From contig PQWQ01000001.1 in the NCBI GenBank assembly GCA_002943765.1, positions 3,197,501 to 3,261,500 of the forward strand: a DNA stretch of 64,000 nucleotides. The letters run 5' to 3'. The notes under the pieces are model-generated. The model saw nothing but the letters and a program-made list of their open reading frames with translations, was not told the DNA's origin and did no database searches. This document shows, piece after piece, positions 10,314-23,221 of this stretch. The stretch comes from Psoroptes ovis. Lineage: Eukaryota > Arthropoda > Arachnida > Sarcoptiformes > Psoroptidae. Position 1 is the stretch's first letter. Each line of letters opens with the position of its first letter. The position numbers were made by a program, and so were the translations under genes.

Positions 10314-13300
10314 ATGATTTCGATTGCTGGTATACGTTTCTTTATCGAATTTTCTTCAATTCTTGTTCTTGCATTTTTATGTATAATGCACGAATTTACC
10401 GATGTAACATGGGCAAAACAATTTCATATTGGTATTGTATAAATATTGTTATTTTGGAAAAAAGTCAATAATGTTTTTTCTTTTGATCATTTTTAGACCA
10501 TTCTTCCTCTAATCAAGCTGCTTCATTTGATAATAATAACAGCAACAACAATCATAATAATATTGAACATCCATCAGTGAATCAAGACCAAGATGATAGC
10601 AGCGGTAGTGTTGTTGGTCAATTCAATCATCAAAAAAATCAAGCACCATATGTTCGATTCACACCAGAATCGTTAAATTTTGGTCATCAGTATGTATTTT
10701 TGATTTTTTTTGGCTCATCATAATCAATTGAAAATATTTTTTATTCAAAATAGTTCTATCGGTATGCCAATCATGAAAACCGTATATATTCACAATGATG
10801 ATGATGAAATTGCATTGCAATTGATCTCGATATCAGGCAATACTGAACATTTTCATTGCTCATTTTTTGAGGAAAAAATTCTTGCACCAGGATCAAATAC
10901 TTCATTTCAAGTCGTGTTTCTTGCTCGTCAAGAAGGTTTAGTCAATAATACTCTTTTTATACATTCATCGGCCGGATCATTTCCGTATCAGGTGTCTGCA
11001 TATGGTGAACACAGCCCGTTTCGTATTAGACCGTTGATCGGTGCACGTGTTCCGTTGAATTCATCATTTGCATCGTTAATATATATTTACAATCCTTTTT
11101 CAACGCCTCTACAAGTATAATATTTGAATCGTTCTGTTTTCAACACTGATTGATGCATTTTTTTATTTATTAGCTTACAGAAATGTATACCTCAGGAGGT
11201 GGATTACATCTAGAATTACCTGATGATGAATATGAAGCACCGAGCTCTCTATGGAATGTACCTCCCTATGAAACACGTCCAGTTATGAGGGCACATCTTA
11301 TAGCACGTATTGCATCAAATCATACATCATATATAAGGATTCATACTAGCCAACCTGATATCAAGTTAATGTTACCAGTCGAAGTTGAAGTGAGCAATTC
11401 ACCCGGTCTTTACTCACCTTTAGATACATTAGATTTTGGTGTTCTAAGAGCCAAACACGATCCACCGAAAGCATTACCAATTCAGGTGATAAATGCAGCA
11501 CATAAATCCGTCTCTGTTCAAAGTATTGTTGTTACACCGATATTCGATGGTCTGAGTGTATCAGATTTCAGTAGTCCGATCAAAGTTCCACCACAGTCGT
11601 CAAATCCTTATCATGTGGCCAAATTGATACTTGATCCAAGTCAATTTTCATGTACAGGTTTATGTTATGGAAAAGTTTTGATAAAATCGAAGAACAATCA
11701 ATATAAATTGACCATACCATTCATCGTTCGTGTCATACCAGGGTTAGTAATTTTCAATTCCCTTGTTCAAATCAAATTGATTTGTGCTTCTTCTCTTGTA
11801 AACAGAGAACTTCATTTCAATCATTCACAATCGCATTTCTTCATGAATTCTAGCACAAATTATCAAGAGCAACGCGTATTAAATGTTGAAAATCGTTTTA
11901 ATGATCCAATCATTGTGCACGATATAATATTACCGGATGAGGCAAAACCATATTTTCGTCTAACAACTAAACCACCCTATTCATTGCCTATTATTCTACC
12001 GGTTCAAAAATCGTTTCCATTATTAAAGATTGAATTCACACCATCACCACAGCTTAGTCATTTTTCAACTGTGTTCCGATTATTGACTAATCTAAGTTAT
12101 TTTGATCTACCTTTGTATGCTTATCAAGGAAGATTGGATTTAGTATGTTTCAATTTGTGAAAAATTATATCAAATCTCATTCTTATCTTTGTTTTAGTTT
12201 ATACCGAATTCATCAGACCAAAGTAAATTAGATATGGGATTGGTCGGATTGAATGAACAAAAGACATCGACATTTGTGGTTGCAAATCATAATCCAATTG
12301 CTATACGCTTAATTTATTGGCAATGTAATATTACCGGCTTAATTGTAGAATTCATTGGTACTAGTCAAGGCAATATATCAGCCATAAGTCAACGATTAGA
12401 GTCTTCATCAACGCCATTGGAATCATCGTCGTCTCATCATGCATCATCAAAATCATCAACCCAATCATCTGAGGTTTGTAATCTCATTGTTTGAATAAAT
12501 TCATTCAATTCAAATTATTATTGTGCCATTTCGATAGTTACTATTACTTGAACCGAATCATTTTGCTGTGTTTCGTGTACATGTTCAAAAATTATCGAAT
12601 GAAGGAATTCATAATGGAATAATAACAATAATTACTGCATATGAAAAAATGATTGTGCCATTGACAATTAAAGTATTGAAAGGTAATTTGATGGCCGAAC
12701 CAGTGATATTACCAAAGACGTTTCCTGGAAAAGTAGTTAAATCAATATTGAACATAAAAAGCAATTATAGTAGTACGATCAAAATTAAAGGTGCTTTCAT
12801 CGAACCAAAAGATGAACGTTTCAAAATAAAGTTGATTGACCAATTAATAAAACCTGGTCATGACAATCAAATACAAATACAATTTGATCCATCCGAAGCA
12901 TGTTTTCAAAAATTATGTTACACAGCATTAGATGTAGAGAAAGAAGTTGGCCATTTATGGTTATTAGGATCAGGTCTTTATTCTGATACAGCATATATTG
13001 ATAAAGAGCTATATAAATTATTACGAAATCAGTGGTTATCGATGACCGAAGCGGATAGAAAACCAGCGGTCAATATTCGATTGCAAATCGATGGTTTCGG
13101 TTCATTCGTCACGCCAATTCAAGCACATCAACATTGGCCACGGCTAGCGAACAAATTGGTCATTCGTTTTCCATCAATTCGAGTGGGTCAAAAAGTGACC
13201 AAAGAGCTTTTAATTGAAAATAGTGCTGATCGCGAAGTATTAGTGCAAGCAATAAATGTTATCGATTATCCGAATTCAGAGATATTATTGCAATTAACTT

Positions 13301-16300
13301 CGAGTTCTATATTTCATCAACAGTGGTCGAAAAGTGATTTACAAGCAATACAATCAGCTGTTCGTAGTGGCCATAATAGATCGGCTTTTTCATTACACAA
13401 TAATACCATTGCTTCCAATTCACAAGTTCAGCGTATTACCGAATGGTTAGGTGTGGAGCCAAATGCCAATTCCTATATTATGCTACTGCCAGCCGGTGTT
13501 AGACATCGTTTAGCTGTAACATTTAATCCTCCGGATGAGAAAAATTATACATCATTATTAATTTTAAGAAATAATTTAACAATCATCGATGTTGTAATGT
13601 TACGTGGAGAAGGTGGCCGTGGTTTACTTAAAATCGGCAAAACATTGCCTAATACATTGAATTCACGATTAGTATTTGATTTTCCCGAGAAATCATTAGA
13701 AAAACGTTGTCGTAATCTGATATTGGCAAAATCAGGTTTAGATTCATCCATATCGAACAATAATAACAATAAGGCATTGAATTATAACACATTAGTGATG
13801 CGTGAACGATTCAAAGCAACTAATATTGGTCGCATGGCATTACAAATCCGTAGTTTCCTTATTGATGGAATGCTATGTGAAGGCCATGGTTTTCGTATTA
13901 ATCGATGTGAGCCATTATTATTATCACCAAATCAAACTATCGATATTGAAATATTGTATTCACCAGATTTCACACAACATTCAATCACACATGAATTGAC
14001 CATAATGATTGATGATGATGATGATTCTTTGGGTGCACAGCGTTTTTTACTGGTTGCAAATATACCGGCCAATTTGTTACAATTGTGTTTAGAAGCATTG
14101 CCGAGACCGATATGGGAGCCATATCTTTATTATATTCTTGTCACAATGGCATTATTTATTTTGATACTTTCTACAATTGTTGCCATATTCGATGGACATC
14201 GTATTGCATTAAATTATTACAGTTCTAAATATGAATATTTGAACAATAGTTTGGATGGCAATATTTTGAAAAAACATGATGATAGTGGCGGTGGTGGCGA
14301 TGATAATAATTGTTTTAATAAGTGTGATAATGATTCAATCAATCATTCATCGTCTTATATAGAGAATGCAGGACAAAAGATTATGACAAACGGTTCATCT
14401 AACATCACTATAGCTAATGGAAAGCATCCCTATCACCAAGTTAATGGAACAACAGCCAATCAAAATCAATTATCGAATCAAAAATTAAGACGTCGTGGTG
14501 CTAAACAACAACAGTCATCACAAAATCAGCACACAGCCAATGGTAATTTACATCGAAGAAGTAATTCCAAATCTTCAACTCTTAATGACAACACATCATT
14601 AGCTACGATTTCTCAACAAGTTGATGCATCATCTAAACATCAGCATAATCATTCTAATGGATCATTGGAATTAGATTCAGAATCCAATTCAACTTCAACA
14701 AACAAGATACCGACCACCACAAATCATCATTATTCATCATCATGGAGTCATTTAAAACAATCAGAGTTCTCGAGACAAGATTCGTCATCATCTGAGCACA
14801 GTAATCGTTCTACAGACTCGTCTAATTTTTCTATTTCAACTACAATATCGAAACGAATGTCATCACCATCATCATGTCGTTCAAATGGGATTAATGAAAT
14901 TTGTACCAACAAAGAATCGAATGAAATGATCATAACAGAAACCAACACAAGCAACAATAATAATTCAGGCAATAGTTCACCAAATACTAGTCGAAATGGT
15001 AAGAAAACTAAACGAGAATCATCGATTTCAAAATCAACTGCAAATGAAGTGAAAACAATGAATGAAAAGAATCAACAGCAGACGAAAAAACAATCACAAT
15101 CAAATAACATAGCAAAGAATAAAAATATCAAAAATTCTGAATTCACTAATAGTAATAAAAAAGAGAAATTGAAATGTAATTCAGTATCTGAATCATTAAA
15201 ATCATCGCAAGAATCTCTGTCATCTACATCTACAAAATACGAACAAAATGAAATGGCCAATGACAATAATGAGGAATTGATTCAAACTTCTTTGACTACA
15301 AAAATAAGATCGGCTACATTACCATTTACACAGTGTGATTCAAACAATCATCAAGAACAACGAAAACAAAAACAATCTAAATCTGATATAACTTTAATGA
15401 CAAACAATGATTCAATGTGTGTATCGGAATCTGATTTATCATGGAATAATTTGCATCCAACATCCATTAAATCATCGAAATTTCAATCGAGTTATATTGA
15501 TAATCATGATAATCCTGATTCATTTTCATCGTTCAAAAATAATGACAATATTAATTGCAATGGTTCATTATATAACCCAATCAAAGAACAAATTCATCAG
15601 CCGACAGCAACATTCGATAAATTTTCAAATAACAAAGAAACAAAATTTGATATGTTTCGTTTGTCAGCAAAAGAATTCAATAATAATCATGACAATGATA
15701 TGAATGGTGTTAGTAATAATAATTTCAAATCCGATCATTTTGGTTATTTTGATGCTAATGATAAAAATAATAATGGTAAAGATATTTGGGATTCGGTAAC
15801 AAGTTTTGATTCGGGTATGTACTTCATTGTTTATTCCTTCAAACGATTTTATTATTATTTCTTTAATTACCTATAGAATTAGCAATGAATCAATTGGTGA
15901 AACAAACTGAAGAATTTGCTGCAATTGATGATAAAGTTTCAGCATCAGGATTAAATATTAACAGTAATAATAATCGAACATCATTTAACAATGGCCAACA
16001 CCAGCACCGTCGTAATGGTGGTGGTGGACAATCGGCGAAATATCAAACATCAACGATCACTGATGATAAATGGGAGATTGGCGAATGGAGTAATGATCTT
16101 TTGGATCATTGTCCCACTACTTCATCATCGAAAGGCGGAACCTTTAATAATAATGATGGCAACATCAACAATGGAAATAAATATGAATCGGCATTCAAAA
16201 AATATACACATCATTCACGGTTTCCGCAATCAATTAATTATCAAGAATATCGTAATAGCATGAATGATAAAGGTCATGGTTCAAGAATATATGGAAAACA

Positions 16301-17783
16301 ATTGTTAAGCATGATGAATGATGCTAACATGACCGCCATTAACAATAAACCATTATCTAGATTCAACGCAATTTCAAGAACGACATCATTACAATCGGCA
16401 ACAACAATATCATCGCCAGCAACATCACCGGCTGGCCAAAATATTAATATTGCTAATGTTCAATCAAGTCTGCCAATGAATACGATGAAAACACCATCAT
16501 CATCAATTTTGGCGACAACATCTAATCACATGATAAACAACATAAATGATTCGAAAACTACTTTTTCGCCTGTTATTGGACGACCATTAAATGCTCAGCA
16601 GCAGCAGCAACAACAACCACAACAATCATCCTTATTGTCAGCACAACGAAATAAATTGAATCAATCTCCGGATTCAAATTTTGCATTTATGAATTCACGT
16701 TTAGACAAAACATCGCTATCAATGTTTCCAGCATTTAGTCCTCCTGATCCAGCTAAAACTTTATTGGATTCTTTTTTGGATTCATCACCCAAATCCCCAT
16801 TTCTTGGTTTTGAACATCAACAAGCTGCAGTTTCAAACGACAGTTTGGGAGTTGGAGAAAAATCTCCGAGTATCAATACAATATTAAAAACAACTGGACC
16901 ATTACCATGGGCAGCGGAATTTAATTCAAGTATGAATTCATTTCTATCTCCAACTTCCGTTGTTGATTCTTCGTCTAAAGCAGTTGGTTCTGGTATTACT
17001 GGAATGTTTAATAGCGACAACAGTGGTCATCAAAATTCTGTTTGGCAATCTACAACAAATGAATCGACTTGGTCGCCGCCATCAAATACGACTATTTTTT
17101 CGGATTTTTCTGACTCTGGGAAATCATCCGTTAATTCGTTCAATAGTGGTCTATCACCGATCGATTCTTCATCAACGAATTCAATGAATTGGCTAATGTC
17201 GAATACAACTTCATCTTTGAATGATCGAAACCCTCATTCAATTATTGGATCTAATAAATCTGCCAATCAATTGAGCACACAAACATCTCAGCCAGGCGGA
17301 ATGTGGTCAGCAATAGATCATTCTATGTCAAATAATATTTTGAATCATTCATTTAAACCGAATGATTTCAATTCTTTAGCTGTCAAACCATTATCGACAA
17401 GAAATCATCAGCCGACTACAATGTTTCAAGATAATGTTGTTTCATCTGCCCCGATAGTCTCATCTGCTAATACATTTGCTGATAATGTTCCAGTGAATGC
17501 ATTCGAAATACTTAGTGGTGGTAAATCATTGTGGTCAACATTAGATACAGCTACACCGAACATCTCACCATCTGTTGTATCGAATGTTGAAAACACAGCA
17601 AATTTTTTAGCACCACCAAATGCAACTTCAACCAAATTGGCAACAGATCCATCATTATTATTGAGTAGATTATCACAGAATTCATCACCAGTTTCAATAT
17701 CGAATGGATCGATAACATCGGCTCGTTCTAATTCATCAAGCAGTAATGTTGAAATAACGCCAACAAATTCTTCAACAAAATAA
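10314..17783 (+). CDS. TMEM131 orthologue, 8 exons
   Basis: TMEM131 is a single-pass secretory-pathway protein that helps assemble and export collagen; its lumenal PapD-like part binds cargo and its tail binds TRAPP. Exons: 10314-10431, 10497-10689, 10754-11114, 11174-11742, 11806-12142, 12198-12473, 12538-15814 and 15877-17783. All junctions are GT...AG, introns are 55-65 bp, and the phases join to 2345 codons. The start at 10314 gives a signal peptide (MISIAGIRFF...). Upstream in-frame ATGs (10221, 10278) would add up to 31 residues. Family landmarks follow in order: FTPESLNFG with GMPIMKTVYIHN (PapD-like start), LFIHSSAGSFPYQV, PPYETRPVMRA, LPVEVEV, FAVFRVHV, EGIHNG, LPRPIWEP, then a membrane helix near 1145-1170. 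The roughly 1170-residue cytosolic tail is Ser/Asn/Gln-rich, carries repeated Trp-Ser motifs, and is longer than in vertebrates. It converges on FTCD. Confidence 0.93.
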
Positions 17784-18071
17784 TTTCCAGAGAAAAAGTA
17801 TGAACTTCTGAATTTGAATTCTAATTCAATGATCACCATGACCATATTGATATGATCACAAACAATACTTATTCAAAAAGTCACTTTATTAATCGAAAAG
17901 AAACAAAACAAATCCCTGAAAATTCTTTCAAGAAACAATGAAACAAAACAGAAAATTTCTTATTATCATATGATTGAAAAGCGATGACAATTTTGACAAA
18001 AATTTAACTGAAAATTTTTTTGCTAAAAAAATTAAAGAAAAATTCTTTATTTTTAACACTTTTGAATATTA
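17784..18071. other. Convergent 3' region of TMEM131 and FTCD
   Basis: This 288-bp gap between two stop codons must hold both 3' UTRs. For FTCD, an AATAAA signal reads on the minus strand at 18046-18051, just past its stop. Confidence 0.5.
18046..18051 (-). terminator. Polyadenylation signal of FTCD
   Basis: TTTATT on the plus strand reads AATAAA on the minus strand, about 21 nt after the FTCD stop codon. The 3' UTR would be very short, in keeping with the compact gene spacing here. Confidence 0.5.
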
Positions 18072-19990
18072 TTAAGCATCCAAAGTTGGATGAAGTTCTT
18101 CAACTCGTGCCAATATTTTTTCCGTCATTTTCTCAGCCATTTCGATGTGGTTACGTATTTCATTTCCCATCTGTAAAAAAAAATTTTGAAAAGATGATAA
18201 TGTCATTGAAATTTATCATATCAAGTACGGTACCTCTTCACGAAGTTTTGATGTTTTTTCCATTTCTTTCAAATTGATGAAAACATTATATGCACAACTA
18301 TACATTGCTGTTCTTAAACATCGTGCACCGACCAATATATCGCTACTCAATGGTAAATGAAAAATTTCTGTCACTTCTTCGATGATTGGCCATAATTTTG
18401 TTATGATTCTTGCCGTTGTCATTGGTATCTCGATGGCATGCCGCAAACCATCTTCCATCGCTTGTTTTCGTCTTAATAATGATGATGTAAAATCATAGAA
18501 AATCAACATTAAAGATTATTCACCATATAATGATTAAATAATGAAATACAAACTTGTTGATATTTTCTTCCGTATCCTGCGGTAGTGCACGTGCTTCAAA
18601 ATATTTATTGAATGAATTGGTATCTTCATCGATCATTTGTAAAAATTGTCCAACAGTTTCATGGAATATTGGTATTATTTTACGCATTTGTGCATCAGTT
18701 TTGTCAAAAATTTTTTTACCATATGACAATTTTGCTACCATTGATAATAAACCACAACCTAATGATGCAACAGCTGCAGCGACTGAACCACCACCAGGTG
18801 CACTGGTACGATCGGCAACCATATAAGTGAAATTAGCTAATGTTTGATTGACCAATTTGTTTGGATCATACTTGGCAATCAAATATTCAATGATACGCTT
18901 TTTAGGATCAAATGTTCCGACCGAATTCAATCCTAAACGATTGATTGCCAAATGTATTTTCTGATCTTCTTCGAGTACAAATAATGATTCTTTTTCAATA
19001 TAAAATTTGGCAGCATCTAATAATGCTTGTAATGGTATCAAACCAACAATTTCACTACCAGTTACTGGTAATTTTAATTTCACACTTTCTTTGCAGACTT
19101 CTTCGTAAACTTCGTGTATGGACGTTTTTTCATAATCCAATATATTCACTGTTACTTGTGCAATGTTTTGTTCTTTCAGATACCAACCCATTGCTTGCAC
19201 ACCTTCGAATTTTGTTTTATGATCATTGCTACGACTTGATCGTATAGTCAACGCAATACGATGAGCTTGTTCTTTGGTTGAAATTAGATTAACATTGTAT
19301 GCGATCAAAAATTTACGCGCACCAACAATTGATGCGCCCCATGTTGGTCGAAATATCGGTTCACCATAATCAGGTTTCCACAGTGGGTCTTTTAATTTTT
19401 CTTCAAGTCCTTCATATTCTCCACTTCTAATTTGTGGAACTTCCCTTCTATGGAATGTTGAATATGAAGAAATTATTTGAAATATATTTGAATCTAAATA
19501 TTGAAAAATTACCGATAATCTTGTTTGGATGCGTAACCATAGAGATAGACAGGAATATTCAATTCTTTTGCTAAACGTTCGCCACAACGCTCAGCACATT
19601 TTACACAATCATCCATTGTGACACCACTGACCGGTATAAATGGACAAACATCCATAGCACCTAAACGTTTATGTTCACCATGATGTTTAGTCATGTCGAT
19701 TAATTTTGCTGCAACATGTGCAGCTGCTAGTGCACCATCAATTATCGAATCAGGATCACCAACAAACGTATAAACAGTACGATTTGTTGATTGACCAGGA
19801 TCAACATCTAATAGCGTTACACCCGGTGTAGAACGTATTGCATTGGCAATGGCATCGATTATCTTGAACAATAGTTAGTGATTAAAAAATAATTAAAATT
19901 AATTCCATTTGGGAAAAAAATTTGAGAACAAATTACTTCGCGATTTTGACCCTCCGAAAAATTTGGTACACATTCAATAATTTTCTTCAT
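18072..19990 (-). CDS. Formimidoyltransferase-cyclodeaminase, 5 exons
   Basis: This bifunctional enzyme of histidine catabolism transfers the formimino group of formiminoglutamate to tetrahydrofolate, then deaminates it to methenyl-THF. Exons in order of translation are 19990-19937, 19862-19513, 19447-18554, 18471-18234 and 18170-18072. Introns are 74, 65, 82 and 63 bp, all GT...AG. The exons join to 544 residues, against 541 in human. The start ECVPNFSEG is the canonical N terminus. The formiminotransferase part has STNRTVYTFVG and HHGEHKRLGAMDVCPF, whose His falls at residue 82 like the catalytic His of the mammalian enzyme. Then come SWGA-like TWGASIVGARKFLIAYN and GWYLKEQNIAQV. The cyclodeaminase part, from about residue 330, shows APGGGSVAAA and MIDEDTNSF (catalytic Asp). 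Nothing looks broken. Expected cytosolic octamer. Confidence 0.96.
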
Positions 19991-21377
19991 GATTACTGAC
20001 CAAAGTAATTTCAAGCTAGAATTTTAAATATTTCAACAACGAATGATTTTGAAATATAAATGAAAATTGAAATATTTCAATGCTAAAATTTTATTTTATT
20101 ATTTTCTTTCGTTTTCTCTTCGATTGGATATAATTTCAATTGATATAACGAAGATAATTTCAAGAGTTGGAAAAAAAACAAGTTTGAATCGAATATGATC
20201 TAATCATGCACCAAATTAATTAACATACGATAGAATAACCATAATTATTTAATCATCATATATATGATCATCATATCCTCGGACGTTTTTTTTTCGAAGG
20301 TTTTTTATGGAAAAATCAGCAAGCCAAACCACCGATTATCAAGAAAAAAAATATTTTGATGATATTCGTTTTTTCTCCATCAAAATAAACATATTTTTTT
20401 TAATGGTGATAAAAATAACCAGAGAAAATGAACTTTTTTTTTCAAAAGAAGAAAATGTCATCATAATTTTCTTTATGAAATTAATATAAACAAAAATTGT
20501 GATGGATAGATATATTGGATTTTTTCTTTTCTCCATCGAGAAGTATTGAATTTCATTTTTGTTTATCCAACAAATGATAAATAAATAAATATCCAAATAT
20601 TTTCATATTATTCATTTGTTTATTTATTCACTCGTTTTTTTAATTAAATTTGCTTTATTACACTTTCAATTCATGTGATATTTTTTTTTAATTTTCATTT
20701 CAAATAATAGAATATAGGTGATTCAAATAAGAATAATTTTTAATAATAATAATAATAATCTCCTAGCATAGAAAAAAAAATTATTTCAAAGAATCTAAAT
20801 AATAATAATAATGACAATAATTGTGATTATAAATTCCTAGCAGAATTTCAATTTCAAATTTCATTCAAATTTTTTGAATTTAGCTAATAAAAAATAATAA
20901 TTTTTCGATTTATAATAATTAAAATAATAACTAAGAAAAAAGCGAAAAGAATAATTTGAGAATATCAATGAATTTATTGATGAAATTATTTTTGAATGAT
21001 GACAATGGATACAATATATTAGATATTTATAATGAATTAGATATAACAAAGAGAAAGGATTATTATTTTGAAGAAATAAGCTAAATCGTGAGTGTTTAAT
21101 GTGTGTTCACTCTCATGGTGAAAGTTTGTATTTTCATCAATTATATTGTTTATTATTTCATTTAAAAATTTTAATCAAAATATGATAATTCATTATGTTT
21201 TTACCAAATGTTTGATGATGATGACAAATCATAAAAAATTATATGAAGTGATTTGTGATGAAGAAAAGAATGAATGATAATTTTGTTATTCAGATAAAAT
21301 TTTATACAAAAGGAAAATGAATAAAGCCATATGTGAATTTTTCATGCTCATCTTTCAATTTTTTTGCCTTTTTTGTT
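19991..21377. other. Intergenic region, FTCD promoter side and ZC3H10 3' UTR
   Basis: Both flanking genes lie on the minus strand. This 1.4 kb must contain the FTCD promoter (left) and the ZC3H10 3' UTR (right). It is AT-rich with AAT and homopolymer runs. I saw no gene or clear motif. Confidence 0.5.
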
Positions 21378-23221
21378 TTAGAGATCATTTTTCAATAATT
21401 GATCAACACCTAAAGGCCACGGAGTTGTAGAATGCATTGTTGCCATAGATGGTGTATAGGCTGCTGCCGAACTATTAGGCACTAATGTAACAGGTGCCGA
21501 TACAGTTGGCAATGATATCGATGCTATTGATGATACAATTGATACGGGTGGTAATGGACCAATGGCAACGGCTGCCTGTGCCGGCGCTTGTAATGTTATC
21601 GGTGCTGACATGCCGATCGGTGCCGTCGTTTGTACAGAACCAGGCGCAGGTTGCGGTTGTAATGATGCTACTGAAGTTGCTCCATGCGGAGCGCATGCTG
21701 CAGCAACTGCCGCTTGTCCTGAAGCACGTATTTGATTCATTTGTTCCATTAAATATTCGTTTGTGGATAATAGATCTTGAACCTGTTTCTTGAGATCATC
21801 GATGCGCCTTCTTAGAGCGGCATTTTCTTCTTCTAAATATGATCTCGATGAATCAATCGATGGAGGCTGCTGTGTGCGTGAAGCCTGAGAATTAGGATAT
21901 CCACCAGCACCTCCACTGGCACCATAGGGAGGATCATGCATAGAATTTCCACCAGCATAAGAATTTCTAACACTGCCAGATGGAGGGGGTGGAGGAGGCT
22001 CTTGATAACCGCCTGAATATGGACCATTATTTTCCAGATGATACATAGAAGATTGTGGATCATAACGTTTACGTTTATTTTGAGGTGAATCAGTGTATGC
22101 ATCATATGAACCGTAATTAGAAGGCATATTGCCGCTGTTAGATCCAGCTCGACTATAATTAATGGAATAATCGGCAATATGTGAATTAGGATAATTATTA
22201 CCAGCACGTCCATTGAATTGATTGCCACCACGACCAGTGGGATTTGATTGTGATGAATGATGGACTTGTTGTGAATGATGACCGTATGGAGGAAAATCAT
22301 TCGCAGGTAAAGGATGACGATATTTGCATCGTGGACCACGACGGCATGTATTGTTAAGAAAATCTTTACAAATCGGTGCTAAATTACGCTCATCCAAATG
22401 ATTCAATTGAGCCTGTATGTGAGGCGGCAATTTTCCTGTATTGCGATAAATCTCTTCTTCTTGTTTTGTACAATGTAAAAATCTACAATTATCTCTACGA
22501 CATTCACGATTTTGGAAATCATGACAGAAAACATATTGATCTTTATTTTTCATGAATTCAGTATCATTTGCATCTGGATGCTTATAGCGGCAAGATTTAC
22601 CGCGACGGCAAACATTTCGGAGAAAATCCCTGCAAACATCATCTTGCTGATTATTATTATTGTTATTATTACTATTGTTATTATTTGATGAATTATTATC
22701 AGCGTTTGAAGTGTTTGATGATGATGACGATGAATTATGATTATTATTATTATTACTATAAGCTATCGAATTATTATTATTTGATGATAATAATGCCGAT
22801 GTAAATGAATCACCACCGGTTGTTGTTGCTGTTGTCGCAGACGAATTGTTTGCTAAATCATTATAAGAATCATTTTTAATGCTATTGTTATTATTGTTCA
22901 ATGAAGATAATTCATATCCATTACTATTGTTTAAAGAGCTATTATTGGACGTATTTGTACCGTTCATGTTGGTTTGGTAATCTAAATTCAATGATTCTTG
23001 GATTGAATTTTTTAAAAATATCTAATTAAAACAATAGAACACTTACCATTATCACTCTTAGTGTTAGATGACATTGATGATGATGTTGCTTGAGGTGTAT
23101 CTGCTGTTGAAGATAATGATGTCAATGTTGTTGTTGGAAATGAAGACGAGGACAAGGATGATGATGTTGATGATGGTAATGAAAATGTCGAAGTTATTAT
23201 AACATTGCTCGTTGTAGACAT
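21378..23221 (-). CDS. Zinc finger CCCH protein ZC3H10, 2 exons
   Basis: ZC3H10 is an RNA-binding protein with three CCCH fingers, linked in vertebrates to mRNA/miRNA regulation and mitochondrial function. Exon 1 is 23221-23047 and exon 2 is 22981-21378. The intron is 65 bp with a strong donor G|GTAAGT and acceptor TTTAG. The product is 592 residues. The first 170 residues are Ser/Asn/Thr homopolymers. The fingers are CRDFLRNVC...CRYKH (about 174-193, CX7CX5CX3H), CHDFQNREC...CRFLH (211-228, CX7CX4CX3H) and CKDFLNNTC...CKYRH (263-281, CX7CX5CX3H). A possible nuclear signal KRKR lies near 361. A coiled coil YLEEENAALRRRIDDLKKQV starts near 440, as in the human protein, then an Ala/Pro/Val-rich tail. 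Finger order and coiled coil make the assignment firm. It faces DDI1 across a 1.15-kb divergent spacer. Confidence 0.93.

Noticed and set aside
10064..10471. 135-codon frame with a Gln tract and a Leu/Ile membrane-like run
   Set aside because: It overlaps TMEM131 exon 1 in another frame. Only the 10314 frame gives a signal peptide and splices in phase to the conserved PapD-like exons.
21833..22339. 168-codon minus-strand frame rich in Ile, His and Met
   Set aside because: It lies inside ZC3H10 exon 2 in a shifted frame, while the CCCH frame is clearly the coding one.
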